Assembly (NCBI GenBank): GCA_963785075.1
Contig: CAWATW010000009.1
Location: 124,001-188,000 of the forward strand
DNA length: 64,000 nt
From: JAOUGY01 sp963785075
GTDB lineage: Bacteria; Actinomycetota; Acidimicrobiia; Spongiisociales; ZC4RG35
Direction of reading: 5' to 3'
Shown here: positions 33,561-41,694 of the stretch, in pieces
Numbering within the stretch: position 1 is the stretch's first letter
Layout of the letters: every line of letters begins with the position of its first letter
Position numbers and translations under genes: made by a program
Notes under the pieces: model-generated
What the model was told of the DNA's origin: nothing
Databases searched by the model: none
Seen by the model: only the letters and a program-made list of their open reading frames with translations

Positions 33561-35451
33561 ACCTCGCTGGCTCTACCGCGCTATCAGGTCTGCCAACTGC
33601 GAGTCGGCGGTGATCCACCCTTCAACGACGAGTTCTGTCCTGAAGACCCGGTGACCCGCGGCCAGATGGCGGCCTTTCTCCGCCGGGCCCTCTCGCTCGG
33701 TGCCGCCGACTTGGACTTCTTCTCGGACGATGACGACAGCGTGTTCGAGAACGACATCAATGCACTGGCGACTGCCGGCATCTCGAAAGGCTGCAACCCG
33801 CCGGCGAACGACCGCTACTGCCCCGATGATCCGGTCACCCGTGGCCAGATGGCAGCCGTCCTCGTGATCCTCGCGGACTCGCGGATGCAGGTCGTCACGA
33901 TCGGTGGTAGCTCCGAGAACGCTCGCGACGTGATCCGCGCCCGGCGACATCGGCGCCTACTTCGACAAGTCGGCCGACCTCTCGGACTACCGCCCCCTCA
34001 GCTACACCCTCCGCAATCTCGGTGACAACAGCATCGCAAAGATGTCCGAAACCACGGAATATGCGGTCACCGAGTGCGAGGCGATCCCTGCGCCGGAGGG
34101 CCAGAAGATCGGCGAACGGATCGAGATCCTGCTCGACTCGATGGAAATCCAACAGGACTGCAACGCCGACGGCGCAGGGACCTACGCGAGCGAGGTCACG
34201 ATCGACGGTGTGGCGGTTGGTTCTCCGGTGGCGGGTAGTTACGACGCCGGCGCCACCATCGAGTTGGCGGTGTCGCGTACCGTCGACCTGATCGGCGGCG
34301 ACACGAGCCGGCTCACCGCGTTCGTCTCCCACGTGCGCAGCGGCAACTACGACACTGCGCTGTTCACAGCCGAGATCGGAACGACCCAACTCCGGGAGGT
34401 CGTCACCCTCGCCAAGCTCCAGAATGGCGCCTTCATGGATTTCGCCACCCCTGTCGACCGCACACTCCCCGGATACCGGGACAACGAGATGCGCAAGCTC
34501 GACACGGGGCCATTCGCTTTCGTCGAGGAGACGTGCCGTTGGGTGCTCAGGTACCGGGTCTCGAAAGTTGGTGACATCACCGGCGACGGGGCCGAGAACA
34601 TACGGCCCATCGTCGGTGTGGACGCCGACTACGAGACGCTCGCCGTCGGTGATACGGTCGCACTGAGAAGCAGCGTGGTAGATGATGGCCTCCCCGAGGG
34701 AGGGGCACTGACCTACGCATGGGCGATCGTCGACTCGCCGGCCGGAACGAATCCCGTGCTGAGTCCCACCAACGCAAGAGACGCAGTGGCTTCCGGCTTT
34801 TCGGCCCTCGGCGACTACACGTTCCGTCTGACGGTGTCGGACACCGAGCCCTTGAGCGGCCACGACGACATCGTGATCTCCCTGGTCGAGAACGACCGGC
34901 CATCCGTCGAGGCAGGAGACGATCAGAGTGTCTCGTTCGGTGACGACGCCACCCTGGTCGGCACCGCCGACGATGATGGGCTCCCGCGTGCCGGCACGCT
35001 CACTTCCGTCTGGACGGTGGTCACGAGTCCTGTCGGATCGACGCCGACGATCTCGGTTCCGGGCGAGCTCTCCACGATCGTTGAGTTCGATGCACCCGGC
35101 ACGTACGTGTTCCGCCTCACGGTGAGCGACGGTCAGAAGGATGCCAACGACCTCGTCGTCGTGACGGTGGGAGATTCTGCACCGGTGGTGACCGTGACCC
35201 TGGAGGCTGCCCTTGTCATCGTGGGGACGGAAGCCGAGCTTCGGGCAGTGGTTACGACCGACGGCGTGGAGTGGCCCGCATCCGTGACGTGGTCAAAGGT
35301 CTCGGGCCCAGGGTCGGTCGACTTCGACTCCGCAGGCTCGACGGCCACCGCGGTATTCGACACCGCCGGGACGTACATCATCGAGGCGAGGGCGACCGAT
35401 GGTTCGAGAAGGGGAAACGACTCACTACAGGTCGAGGTGAGCGCACCATGA
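33561..35451 (+). pseudogene. Broken SLH/PKD-like surface protein
   Basis: The 5' end is missing: SLH-like coding (FCPEDPVTRGQMAAFLRRAL) emerges directly from the hsp20 copy, without signal peptide or start. Two SLH-like modules run to about 33940, then a +1 frameshift near 33934-33950 (GCGCCCGGCG) moves the rest into another frame. That part, open to 35451, has a beta-rich region and at least three PKD/Ig-like domains (TYAWAIVDSPAGTN, FRLTVSDTEPLSGHDD, FRLTVSDGQKDANDL). A separate protein could start at ATG 34042 but would lack an export signal. Most likely a relic of a large S-layer-anchored protein. Confidence 0.75.
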
Positions 35452-35478
35452 TCCGATGAGCCCGCCAGTCGATCGGTA

Positions 35479-35513
35479 GGGATCCGGGAGGCCACCACGG
35501 CTTCCCGGATCCC
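35479..35513. terminator. Hairpin terminator downstream of the surface-protein relic
   Basis: A 15-base stem, one mismatch, arms GGGATCCGGGAGGCC and GGCTTCCCGGATCCC around ACCAC. No T-run. Confidence 0.65.
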
Positions 35514-35608
35514 GCAGTGACCAGGTCCCCCTCCGGCCCGGCCGTCCAGGCTCTCCACGACGCCGAAGCGTCACCACCGATCCGAGCCACCCAGCCACCA
35601 GCCCGAGG

Positions 35609-35636
35609 TTGTGGCATGTCGGGAGAGCCCTATACT
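35609..35636 (+). promoter_or_regulatory. Promoter of the tRNA pair
   Basis: TTGTGG at 35609-35614, a 16-base spacer, and TATACT at 35631-35636. The tRNA-Asp 5' end is 45 bases downstream. Confidence 0.6.
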
Positions 35637-35680
35637 TCCGGAGCCGTCTCCGAGAGTTCCTCTTGGATGACGTACCTTCT

Positions 35681-35758
35681 GGGGGCGTGGTGAAGCCTGG
35701 AGTTCACGCCGGCCTGTCAAGCCGGAGGTCGCGGGTTCAAATCCCGTCGCTCCCGCCA
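35681..35758 (+). tRNA. tRNA-Asp (anticodon GTC)
   Basis: The acceptor arms GGGGGCG and CGCTCCC pair with one G-T. The anticodon stem CCGGC/GCCGG holds loop CTGTCAA, anticodon GTC. The T arm GCGGG-TTCAAAT-CCCGT is standard, and CCA is encoded at 35756-35758. Confidence 0.95.
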
Positions 35759-35760
35759 GC

Positions 35761-35787
35761 AAACCGGAACCTGCCAGGTTCTGGTTT
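35761..35787. terminator. Hairpin between the two tRNA genes
   Basis: AAACCGGAACCT pairs with AGGTTCTGGTTT around GCC. It could be a processing signal or partial terminator within the transcript. Confidence 0.5.
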
Positions 35788-35794
35788 GTGAGGA

Positions 35795-35870
35795 GGTCAG
35801 GTAGCTCAGCTGGCAGAGCGCCGGTCTGAAAAACCGGAGGTCGGCGGTTCGACCCCGCCCCTGACCACCA
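35795..35870 (+). tRNA. tRNA-Phe (anticodon GAA)
   Basis: Acceptor GGTCAGG pairs with CCTGACC. The D arm carries AGCTCAGCTGGCAGAGC. The anticodon stem CCGGT/ACCGG holds loop CTGAAAA, anticodon GAA. T arm GGCGG-TTCGACC-CCGCC; CCA is encoded at 35868-35870. Confidence 0.96.
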
Positions 35871-35871
35871 T

Positions 35872-35889
35872 CGAGACCGATCCGTCTCG
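35872..35889. terminator. Short hairpin after tRNA-Phe
   Basis: CGAGAC-CGATCC-GTCTCG, immediately after the CCA end. It probably ends the tRNA transcript. Confidence 0.5.
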
Positions 35890-36022
35890 GCCGGAGGTCT
35901 CTCGTCCCGCCAGGGTCCGAGGTGTCGCCGGGATTCGGGGATCGAGATCACCGGGAAGTACCGCTCGGCGCCAGCTATCGGCTCGCGCTGACCAACGGTC
36001 GACGAGGATGATGGTGTCGTCA

Positions 36023-36028
36023 TAGACT
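36023..36028 (+). promoter_or_regulatory. -10 element TAGACT of a leaderless promoter
   Basis: TAGACT, six bases, then GTG at 36035; no ribosome-binding site. Confidence 0.5.
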
Positions 36029-36034
36029 CGCTTC

Positions 36035-37606
36035 GTGGAGCCGGTCGACAGGGTTCGTCTGAGCGATCTCGCGATGCTGCTCGCCTCGGCGGCCGACGTG
36101 GGCATGGGTCAGCCGCCGGGCAGTTCGCTCCGCAAGGCGCTCGTCGCTCTCCGCAGTGCCGCTGCCCTGGGCCTTCCGGATCCGAGTCAAGCGGCGACCC
36201 TCTTCGTCTCGTTGTTGCGCTGGGCGGGATGTACGTCGCACGCGCACGAGTTCGTGTTGCTCTTCGACGACGAGATCGAAGTCCACAACCGGGTCATCGG
36301 CGCCGATTTTGCATCGTTTCAGCCTCTGTTCTACATCGCGCGCAATGCGGGCAAGGGACGGGGTCCCATGGGACGAGCCCGAACCTACGTCGACGCGCTG
36401 CGAGTTGGATCGTCGTTCACGAGCGCCGTCTTCTCTGCGAGTTGTGAAGTGGCCGGTTTGATAGCTCGCGAGCTGGGGGTGGCTTCGGATGTGGCAGTGA
36501 TGCTATCGGCGGTGTTCGAGCGCTTCGACGGACGCGGCTTTCCCGGCGAGCTAGCGGGCGATGCGATCCCGCTGGAGAACCGCATCGTTCAGGTGGTCGA
36601 CGATTTCATCGTCTTCTCGGATCTCGCAGGTGGCGACGCCGGTCTGGCGTGCCTCGAGGCTCGGCGGGGCAAGAATCTCGACCCGGACCTGTGTGCCGAC
36701 CTCGGCGTGGTTGTGCGACAGGTCTACGAGGACGTGTCCGGCTGCGATCCACATGAGCTCCGTGACCGGATTCTCGATGAAGAGCCTGGAGATCGCCCGA
36801 ACGTCGTTGCCGGGGACGTCGTGAGCGCGCTGGGCGCCATTGCTCAGTTCGCCGACGTCAAGACTCCGTTCACTGCGGGCCAGACGTCCACGGTTGCTTC
36901 GTTGGCGGTCGCAGCCGCACCGCACTGTGGACTCGGTCCCGGTGAGACAGCGTTCCTGAACCAGGCTGCCCTCTGCCATTCGCTCGGAAGGGTTTCGGTA
37001 CCGAACGGAACCTGGGAGCGTCCCGGCGCATTGCGGCCCGGTGAATGGGACGGTGTCCGGCTGTACCCGTACTACAGCGAGTACCTCGTCCGCGGGAGCC
37101 GAGCGCTGGCGCCGCTCGCCGATGCGGCCGGCTCGGCGCAGGAGCGTCTCGACGGCTCCGGGTACTATCGAGGGGCGAGAGGGGCAAACATCGGGCCGGG
37201 TGCTCGTCTGCTGGGGGCGGCCGTGGCGGCAGTGGCCATGGGCCGGGATCGCCCCCACCGTCCGGCCCTCGATTCGGTGCAGATCGGAACAGAGCTTCGC
37301 CGCGAGGTGGATGCGCGGCGTCTCGACAGAAGAGCTGTCGATGCGGTGATGGAACAGCTGGGGCAGTCGCGCGGTGCCCCTTCACCGGATGACCGGTGGC
37401 AGTTGACGGCGCGTGAACTAGACGTCCTCCGCCATGCGGTCACCGGGGCGTCGCGACCGATGATCGGCGAGCGGCTCGGCATGTCGCGGCACACGGTCGA
37501 CACTCACCTCCGTCACATATACGCCAAGCTCGGTGTGGGCAGCCGGGCAGCCGCGGCGGTGGTCGCTATGCAGCAAGGACTGATCGAAGATCCCGCGATC
37601 GCGTGA
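36035..37606 (+). CDS. HD-GYP-like output domain protein with C-terminal LuxR helix-turn-helix
   Basis: 523 residues. Two HD-GYP-like halves are recognisable by ERFDGRGFPGEL (about 165-176) and ERLDGSGYYRGARG (about 370-383). The metal-binding HD pair is degenerate: where HDIGKIGVP is usual the protein reads CHSLGRVSVPN. A LuxR-type helix-turn-helix occupies the last 65 residues (LTARELDVLRHAVTGASRPM, MSRHTVDTHLRHIYAKLGV). The design joins a cyclic-nucleotide or metal-dependent sensor fold to a DNA-binding output. Catalysis is doubtful; ligand-binding regulation is more likely. The leaderless GTG start is supported by TAGACT. Confidence 0.8.
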   Translation: MEPVDRVRLSDLAMLLASAADVGMGQPPGSSLRKALVALRSAAALGLPDPSQAATLFVSLLRWAGCTSHAHEFVLLFDDEIEVHNRVIGADFASFQPLFYIARNAGKGRGPMGRARTYVDALRVGSSFTSAVFSASCEVAGLIARELGVASDVAVMLSAVFERFDGRGFPGELAGDAIPLENRIVQVVDDFIVFSDLAGGDAGLACLEARRGKNLDPDLCADLGVVVRQVYEDVSGCDPHELRDRILDEEPGDRPNVVAGDVVSALGAIAQFADVKTPFTAGQTSTVASLAVAAAPHCGLGPGETAFLNQAALCHSLGRVSVPNGTWERPGALRPGEWDGVRLYPYYSEYLVRGSRALAPLADAAGSAQERLDGSGYYRGARGANIGPGARLLGAAVAAVAMGRDRPHRPALDSVQIGTELRREVDARRLDRRAVDAVMEQLGQSRGAPSPDDRWQLTARELDVLRHAVTGASRPMIGERLGMSRHTVDTHLRHIYAKLGVGSRAAAAVVAMQQGLIEDPAIA

Positions 37607-37652
37607 TGGCCGGTCGGCGGACACCCCATATGGTCGCATGCGGAGGTGAGGC

Positions 37653-38549
37653 ATGGAACGTGTCGTCGAATGGAATGGTCACCAGACATGGTGTGAGATA
37701 AGGGGAGACATCGGACCTTCCGGTCGACCGCCTGTCGTGCTGATTCACGGCGGGCCCGGACTGCCCTCGGACTACTTGACGCCATTGATGGCTCTCGCCG
37801 ACTCGGGTCGGGGTGTTGTCCGCTACGACCAGCTCGGGTGCGGGAACAGCGCCTTCGTCAGCGAGGACGATTCGCTATGGGTGATGGACACCTTCGTCGA
37901 CGAGCTGGAACAGGTCACGGAGAAGCTCGGCCTCGAACGCTTCTACTTGCTGGGTCACTCGTGGGGCGGCTGGTTGGCGCTCGAGTACGCGATCCGGAGG
38001 CGTCCCAAAGCGCTGGCCGGACTCGTCTTGGCCAGCACCTGCTCGAGCCTGCCGCGGTTCGCCGAAGTAACCCGCGAGCTGAAGGCCCAACTCCCGCAGG
38101 CGACCAGGGAGGTTCTGGACCGCCACGAAGAGGAGGGCACCACCGACTCCGAGGAGTATTTCGGTGCCTTCATGGAGTATGCGTCCCGCTGGCTCATTCG
38201 CACCGACATCCCAGGCCACCTGATGGCGTCCGTGGAGCGGAAGAACGATGACATCTACCGCATAATGCAAGGCCCGGAGTGGAACGTGAACGGCAACCTC
38301 AGGGACTGGGATGTCACCGACCGCCTCGGCGAGATCGAGGTCCCGGTGCTGGTGACTTCGGGCCGGCACGACGAGATGACTCCTGAGCTCATCGCCCCGA
38401 TGGTCCAGCGCATTCCGCATTCAGAGTGGGTCATCTTCGAAAACAGCGCACACATGGCGTTCATCGAAGAGACAGACCGCTACCTGGAAACCGTGAACGG
38501 ATTCCTAGCCACCGTCGACCAGTCAGCCCACCGTGGTGTGACGGCATGA
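37653..38549 (+). CDS. Alpha/beta hydrolase, proline-iminopeptidase-like (S33)
   Basis: 298 residues. HGGPG (oxyanion), GHSWGGWL (nucleophile elbow, Ser), SGRHDEMTP (Asp) and ENSAHMAF (His) make a full catalytic triad, as in the proline iminopeptidase family. The substrate could be an N-terminal Pro peptide or an ester or lactone. GGAGGTGAG precedes the ATG. Its stop overlaps the start of the SRPBCC gene by four bases, so they are one operon. Confidence 0.87.
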   Translation: MERVVEWNGHQTWCEIRGDIGPSGRPPVVLIHGGPGLPSDYLTPLMALADSGRGVVRYDQLGCGNSAFVSEDDSLWVMDTFVDELEQVTEKLGLERFYLLGHSWGGWLALEYAIRRRPKALAGLVLASTCSSLPRFAEVTRELKAQLPQATREVLDRHEEEGTTDSEEYFGAFMEYASRWLIRTDIPGHLMASVERKNDDIYRIMQGPEWNVNGNLRDWDVTDRLGEIEVPVLVTSGRHDEMTPELIAPMVQRIPHSEWVIFENSAHMAFIEETDRYLETVNGFLATVDQSAHRGVTA

Positions 38550-38995
38550 AGACGATCGAAAGCGAAGTCGTGCTGCTGGCGTCTCCCGCCGAGGTCTGGA
38601 AGGTCTTGACGGATTTCCAGTCATACGCCGAGTGGAACCCGTTCATCCCGAGGATGGAAGCTCGCGTGGGTGAAGGCGAGAGCTTCAGGGCGATGAGCCG
38701 GCTGCCTGCCGGCGTGAGGCTCGGATTCGTCGGGCGCATCCTCATCGTTGTCCCAGAAAGAGAGCTGGCGTGGATGGGGCGACCCACGATGATGCCTGCC
38801 CCGGCGATGGAAGTGCGACACACCTTCACACTCGAGCCCGACGGCGGTGGAACGCGGCTTCATCAACTGGAAGAAGCCACGGGCTTTCTGATTCCCATGA
38901 GCGGCTGGATTCTCGGCCAAGCGCAGAAGGGTCAAGTCGCCATCAACGAGGCTCTCGAGCGCAGACTCGCCGGGACGCAATCCCATCGGCCATGA
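38546..38995 (+). CDS. SRPBCC (polyketide cyclase/START-like) protein
   Basis: 149 residues. The opening (KTIESEVVLLASPAEVWKVL), SYAEWNPFIPRMEA and HTFTLEPDGGGTRL fit the SRPBCC helix-grip fold, which holds hydrophobic ligands. The ATG overlaps the hydrolase stop (ATGA). The pairing suggests that the two proteins handle the same small hydrophobic molecule, an inference from coupling. Confidence 0.83.
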   Translation: MKTIESEVVLLASPAEVWKVLTDFQSYAEWNPFIPRMEARVGEGESFRAMSRLPAGVRLGFVGRILIVVPERELAWMGRPTMMPAPAMEVRHTFTLEPDGGGTRLHQLEEATGFLIPMSGWILGQAQKGQVAINEALERRLAGTQSHRP

Positions 38996-39121
38996 CACCT
39001 GCGGCCATGGCACCTGCGGGGTTTCTGTCGACAGCCTTTGTACCCGAACCACGTGCTGGCCCTGAGGGTTTGTTGCGTTGCGCTGACCTACGGCCTCGAG
39101 GGATCTCGATGCGCGGAGGCG

Positions 39122-39127
39122 TACAGT
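39122..39127 (+). promoter_or_regulatory. -10 element TACAGT of a leaderless promoter
   Basis: TACAGT, six bases, then ATG at 39134. Confidence 0.5.
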
Positions 39128-39133
39128 CGCATC

Positions 39134-39673
39134 ATGAATGACCTCGACGAACACGGCCGCCCCGAACCGCCACTCCAGGGCGACGAAGTCGCCACGCTGA
39201 CAGGATTCCTCGACTTCCAGCGAGCCACGCTCGCTTGGAAGTGCCGCGGCCTCGACGCTGACGCCCTGCGAGCGACGGTGGGCGCCTCCACCGTCACGCT
39301 GGGAGGGCTGCTCAAGCACATGGCTCTGGTCGAGTGGTCGTGGTTCTCCCGATGGCTCCACGGGAATGACCCGCAACCCCCTTGGGACTCGGTTGACTGG
39401 GAAGCCGATCCGGACTGGGATTGGCATTCTGCCGCCGACGACCGACCCGAGGAGCTCTTCGTCCTGTGGGAGTCGGCAACGCGGCAGTCCCGGGAACTCG
39501 TGGAACAAGCCTTGGCCGGCGGGGACCTCGGCCAGTCGACCAAGCGCTCGTGGCCCGACGGCACATCACCGAGCCTTCGATGGGTGCTCGTCCACATGAT
39601 CGAGGAGTACGCCCGCCACAACGGACACGCCGACCTCATACGCGAACATGTGGACGGTGAGACCGGCGAGTGA
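39134..39673 (+). CDS. DinB/DUF664 family protein
   Basis: 179 residues, four-helix-bundle pattern of the DinB/DUF664 superfamily, which includes thiol-dependent transferases. The metal His ligands are expected in LLKHMALVEWSWF (about 59-71) and near HMIEEYARHNGHADLIRE (about 153-170), where HNGHADL is the canonical end. Related actinobacterial members use mycothiol. No cofactor can be read from the sequence. The 3' end overlaps an antisense lipoprotein reading frame by about 100 bases. Confidence 0.82.
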   Translation: MNDLDEHGRPEPPLQGDEVATLTGFLDFQRATLAWKCRGLDADALRATVGASTVTLGGLLKHMALVEWSWFSRWLHGNDPQPPWDSVDWEADPDWDWHSAADDRPEELFVLWESATRQSRELVEQALAGGDLGQSTKRSWPDGTSPSLRWVLVHMIEEYARHNGHADLIREHVDGETGE

Positions 39674-39934
39674 TACCGGTGGGGAGCGCGGCACGGGGCC
39701 CGACTCACTCGATCCGGGCCCCACACGTCGGCGTGCGCCGAACCAGCCGGTCGTCGTAGAGGAAGTGTCGTCCATGGTCGAAGTGTTCGGCGACTGATCC
39801 GGGATCGAGGAATCCGAGACTCCCGGCGCCACCGTGTCGATGGTCTTGTCGTCCACCTCGCCGGTCCCGTCGGCGCAACCAGAGACGAGCGACCCCATGA
39901 GCGCGAGCGGAACCAGCCTGCTGCGTAGCTTCAT
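39566..39934 (-). CDS. Small lipoprotein with an aberrant C-terminus
   Basis: 122 residues. The N-terminal 20 residues are a clear lipoprotein signal (MKLRSRLVPLALMGSLVSGC) preceded by AAGGAGG, so expression is likely. About 45 acidic, Ser/Thr-rich residues follow. The remainder (about 70-122) is read from the antisense strand of the DinB gene and its spacer, and has no features of its own. A frameshift or lost stop near 39720-39750 is likely; the real product may be about 60-70 residues. Confidence 0.55.
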   Translation of the reverse strand: MKLRSRLVPLALMGSLVSGCADGTGEVDDKTIDTVAPGVSDSSIPDQSPNTSTMDDTSSTTTGWFGARRRVGPGSSESGPVPRSPPVSLAGLTVHMFAYEVGVSVVAGVLLDHVDEHPSKAR

Positions 39935-40230
39935 CGTTGATCCTCCTTGCGATCGAAAAGGAGTTCCCCCTTCTCGGGCTCTTCGTCGAGGCTCTCCGAT
40001 GGCTGGTGATCATCGGCGTGGTGCTGCTGGCCATCTCCCTCTTCACCGGTAGGCGACCGGCCCTCTGACCGACCACAACCACCTCGAACGATGGGGGGTG
40101 GGCACTGTGCCCGCCCCCCTCGTCTCGTGTGGGATGTTGTACGGGCACTCAAAAAGGTCCGATGAACCCATGGACCCGAGGCACATCTTCAGGCACACTG
40201 GCGGGCGGGCAGTAGGAGGATGCGGGCTGA
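39935..40230. other. Intergenic region, possible small membrane peptide
   Basis: A plus-strand frame from about 39960 to the TGA at 40066 encodes EFPLLGLFVEALRWLVIIGV followed by a further hydrophobic stretch and GRRPAL, which looks like a single-helix membrane peptide. No ATG or GTG start with a ribosome-binding site fits; only a TTG at about 39936. The rest shows nothing recognisable. Confidence 0.3.
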
Positions 40231-41691
40231 ATGGATGTCTTGTCGTGGGATGAGCGATCGATCCTGAACGATCGCGGATATCTCCCCTCTATGAGCTACG
40301 ACCGTCTCGATCGCCCGGGATCCGACGTCGACCTCATCGATCGCTTCAGAGGCGTACTCGTCGGCTTGGGAGTCGGAGATGCCTTGGGCAAGCCCATCGA
40401 GGGACTTCGAGCCACCGAGATCGCGCAGCGCCATGGACTCGTCAACCGCTTCCTGACGGCTCCTCTCCCGCAGTTGTTGCTTCCTCCGGGCCAACTGAGC
40501 AGAGAGACGCAACTCGCCCTGATGCTTGCCGCCACCGTCATCACCACGGACCGGATGGAGCCTCGCGACCTTGCTCAACGTATCGGCGCCTGGCTGCCCA
40601 TCGCCCGCAAACCCGGGCAATCGACATCGGCCGCCGCCCGAGCATTGCGGAACGGCACTCCTTGGACGCACGCCGGCCAGCATTCGGCTGGTAGCGGCGC
40701 GCTGTCCCGCTCGGTCGTCACCGCACTCATGACGCCATTCGACCTCGACAGCATCCGGATGCACGCCGCAGTTCAGACCGTGATCACCAACTCCGACCAT
40801 TCGGCGATCGCGGCGTCCGTGGCGTCCGCTGCCATCGTCGCCCATCTGTTGACCACGCCGCCCGGGGCGTTCAGCCCTGAGGCCATGATCGACACCGTGG
40901 ATCGAGCACTGGTGGGTGTCACCGACCCCGCCGTTCAACTCCGTCATCAGGCCGTCGTCTCGAACTTGATGGAGCGAATCAAACTCGCCGTGAACTCCCA
41001 TGATCTGACCACGGCCGAGGCGTATGCGACGTTCGGGACCGGGGGCTTCGTCCTCGAGGCCGTGCCAATGGCCGTATGGGCGTTCGCTCGCCACGCCGAA
41101 AGCCCGGTGGCGGCGATCATCGTGGCTGTGAACGGGGGCGGCGCCTCCAGCGCCATCGGGGCGCTGACGGGAGCTTTCGCCGGCGCCTATCACGGAGCCG
41201 GCGCCGTGCCCCAGGCATGGACGGAACACCTCGAGTACGTCGATGGCCTCGCCGGGCACGCCGACGTTCTGGCAGCATCGGCGGGAGTGGGCAAGGCCGT
41301 GGAACCATTCCGCTCGTTCAATGTGCTGCGCCCGGCCACCTACGCCCCATTCTCACTCGGGGGTGTCACGATGGCCACGCTCGAGCACGCGATCCGATCC
41401 GCCGCCGCCGCCGACCCCAGCGCGGCGGTGAAGGTGCGTCTGGCACCGACTCCAGCCGATGCTCGACGTCATGCGACGATGTCGCCGCAGCGACCGGACT
41501 GGCAGAGCGCCGCCCACGGAACGGTCGCTGCCATTCTCAAACGCCGCTTCGCCGAACACGACCCGGCCCGCGCCTGGCTCGACCTGGCCGCTCCGGAGGA
41601 CATCCGTGCTGCGGCTGCGCTGTTCCCCACAGATCCCTTCGACTATTCAGCCCTGCTCGAAGAGCGTCGAAACGCAATGGCCGAGGTCTGA
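40231..41691 (+). CDS. Degenerate ADP-ribosylglycohydrolase-family protein
   Basis: 486 residues. The family opening RFRGVLVGLGVGDALGKPIEG is intact, and the all-helical fold follows. Both metal sites are lost: where TDDT is expected the protein reads SRETQLAL, and where NSGGDTDT is expected it reads VNGGGASSAIGALTGAFAGA, so the Mg-binding Asp residues are absent. The hydrolysis of ADP-ribose from proteins is therefore unlikely; a binding role is possible. The C-terminal 110 residues form an extra domain (RRHATMSPQRPDWQSAAHG). AGGAGG lies 11 bases before the ATG. It ends three bases before the convergent M20 gene. Confidence 0.8.
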   Translation: MDVLSWDERSILNDRGYLPSMSYDRLDRPGSDVDLIDRFRGVLVGLGVGDALGKPIEGLRATEIAQRHGLVNRFLTAPLPQLLLPPGQLSRETQLALMLAATVITTDRMEPRDLAQRIGAWLPIARKPGQSTSAAARALRNGTPWTHAGQHSAGSGALSRSVVTALMTPFDLDSIRMHAAVQTVITNSDHSAIAASVASAAIVAHLLTTPPGAFSPEAMIDTVDRALVGVTDPAVQLRHQAVVSNLMERIKLAVNSHDLTTAEAYATFGTGGFVLEAVPMAVWAFARHAESPVAAIIVAVNGGGASSAIGALTGAFAGAYHGAGAVPQAWTEHLEYVDGLAGHADVLAASAGVGKAVEPFRSFNVLRPATYAPFSLGGVTMATLEHAIRSAAAADPSAAVKVRLAPTPADARRHATMSPQRPDWQSAAHGTVAAILKRRFAEHDPARAWLDLAAPEDIRAAAALFPTDPFDYSALLEERRNAMAEV

Positions 41692-41694
41692 GAA

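Noticed and set aside
34042..35451. A free-standing 469-residue PKD-domain gene
   Set aside because: Coding character continues upstream of its ATG to about 33945 and links to SLH modules in another frame; no signal peptide precedes it. It is treated as part of a broken gene.
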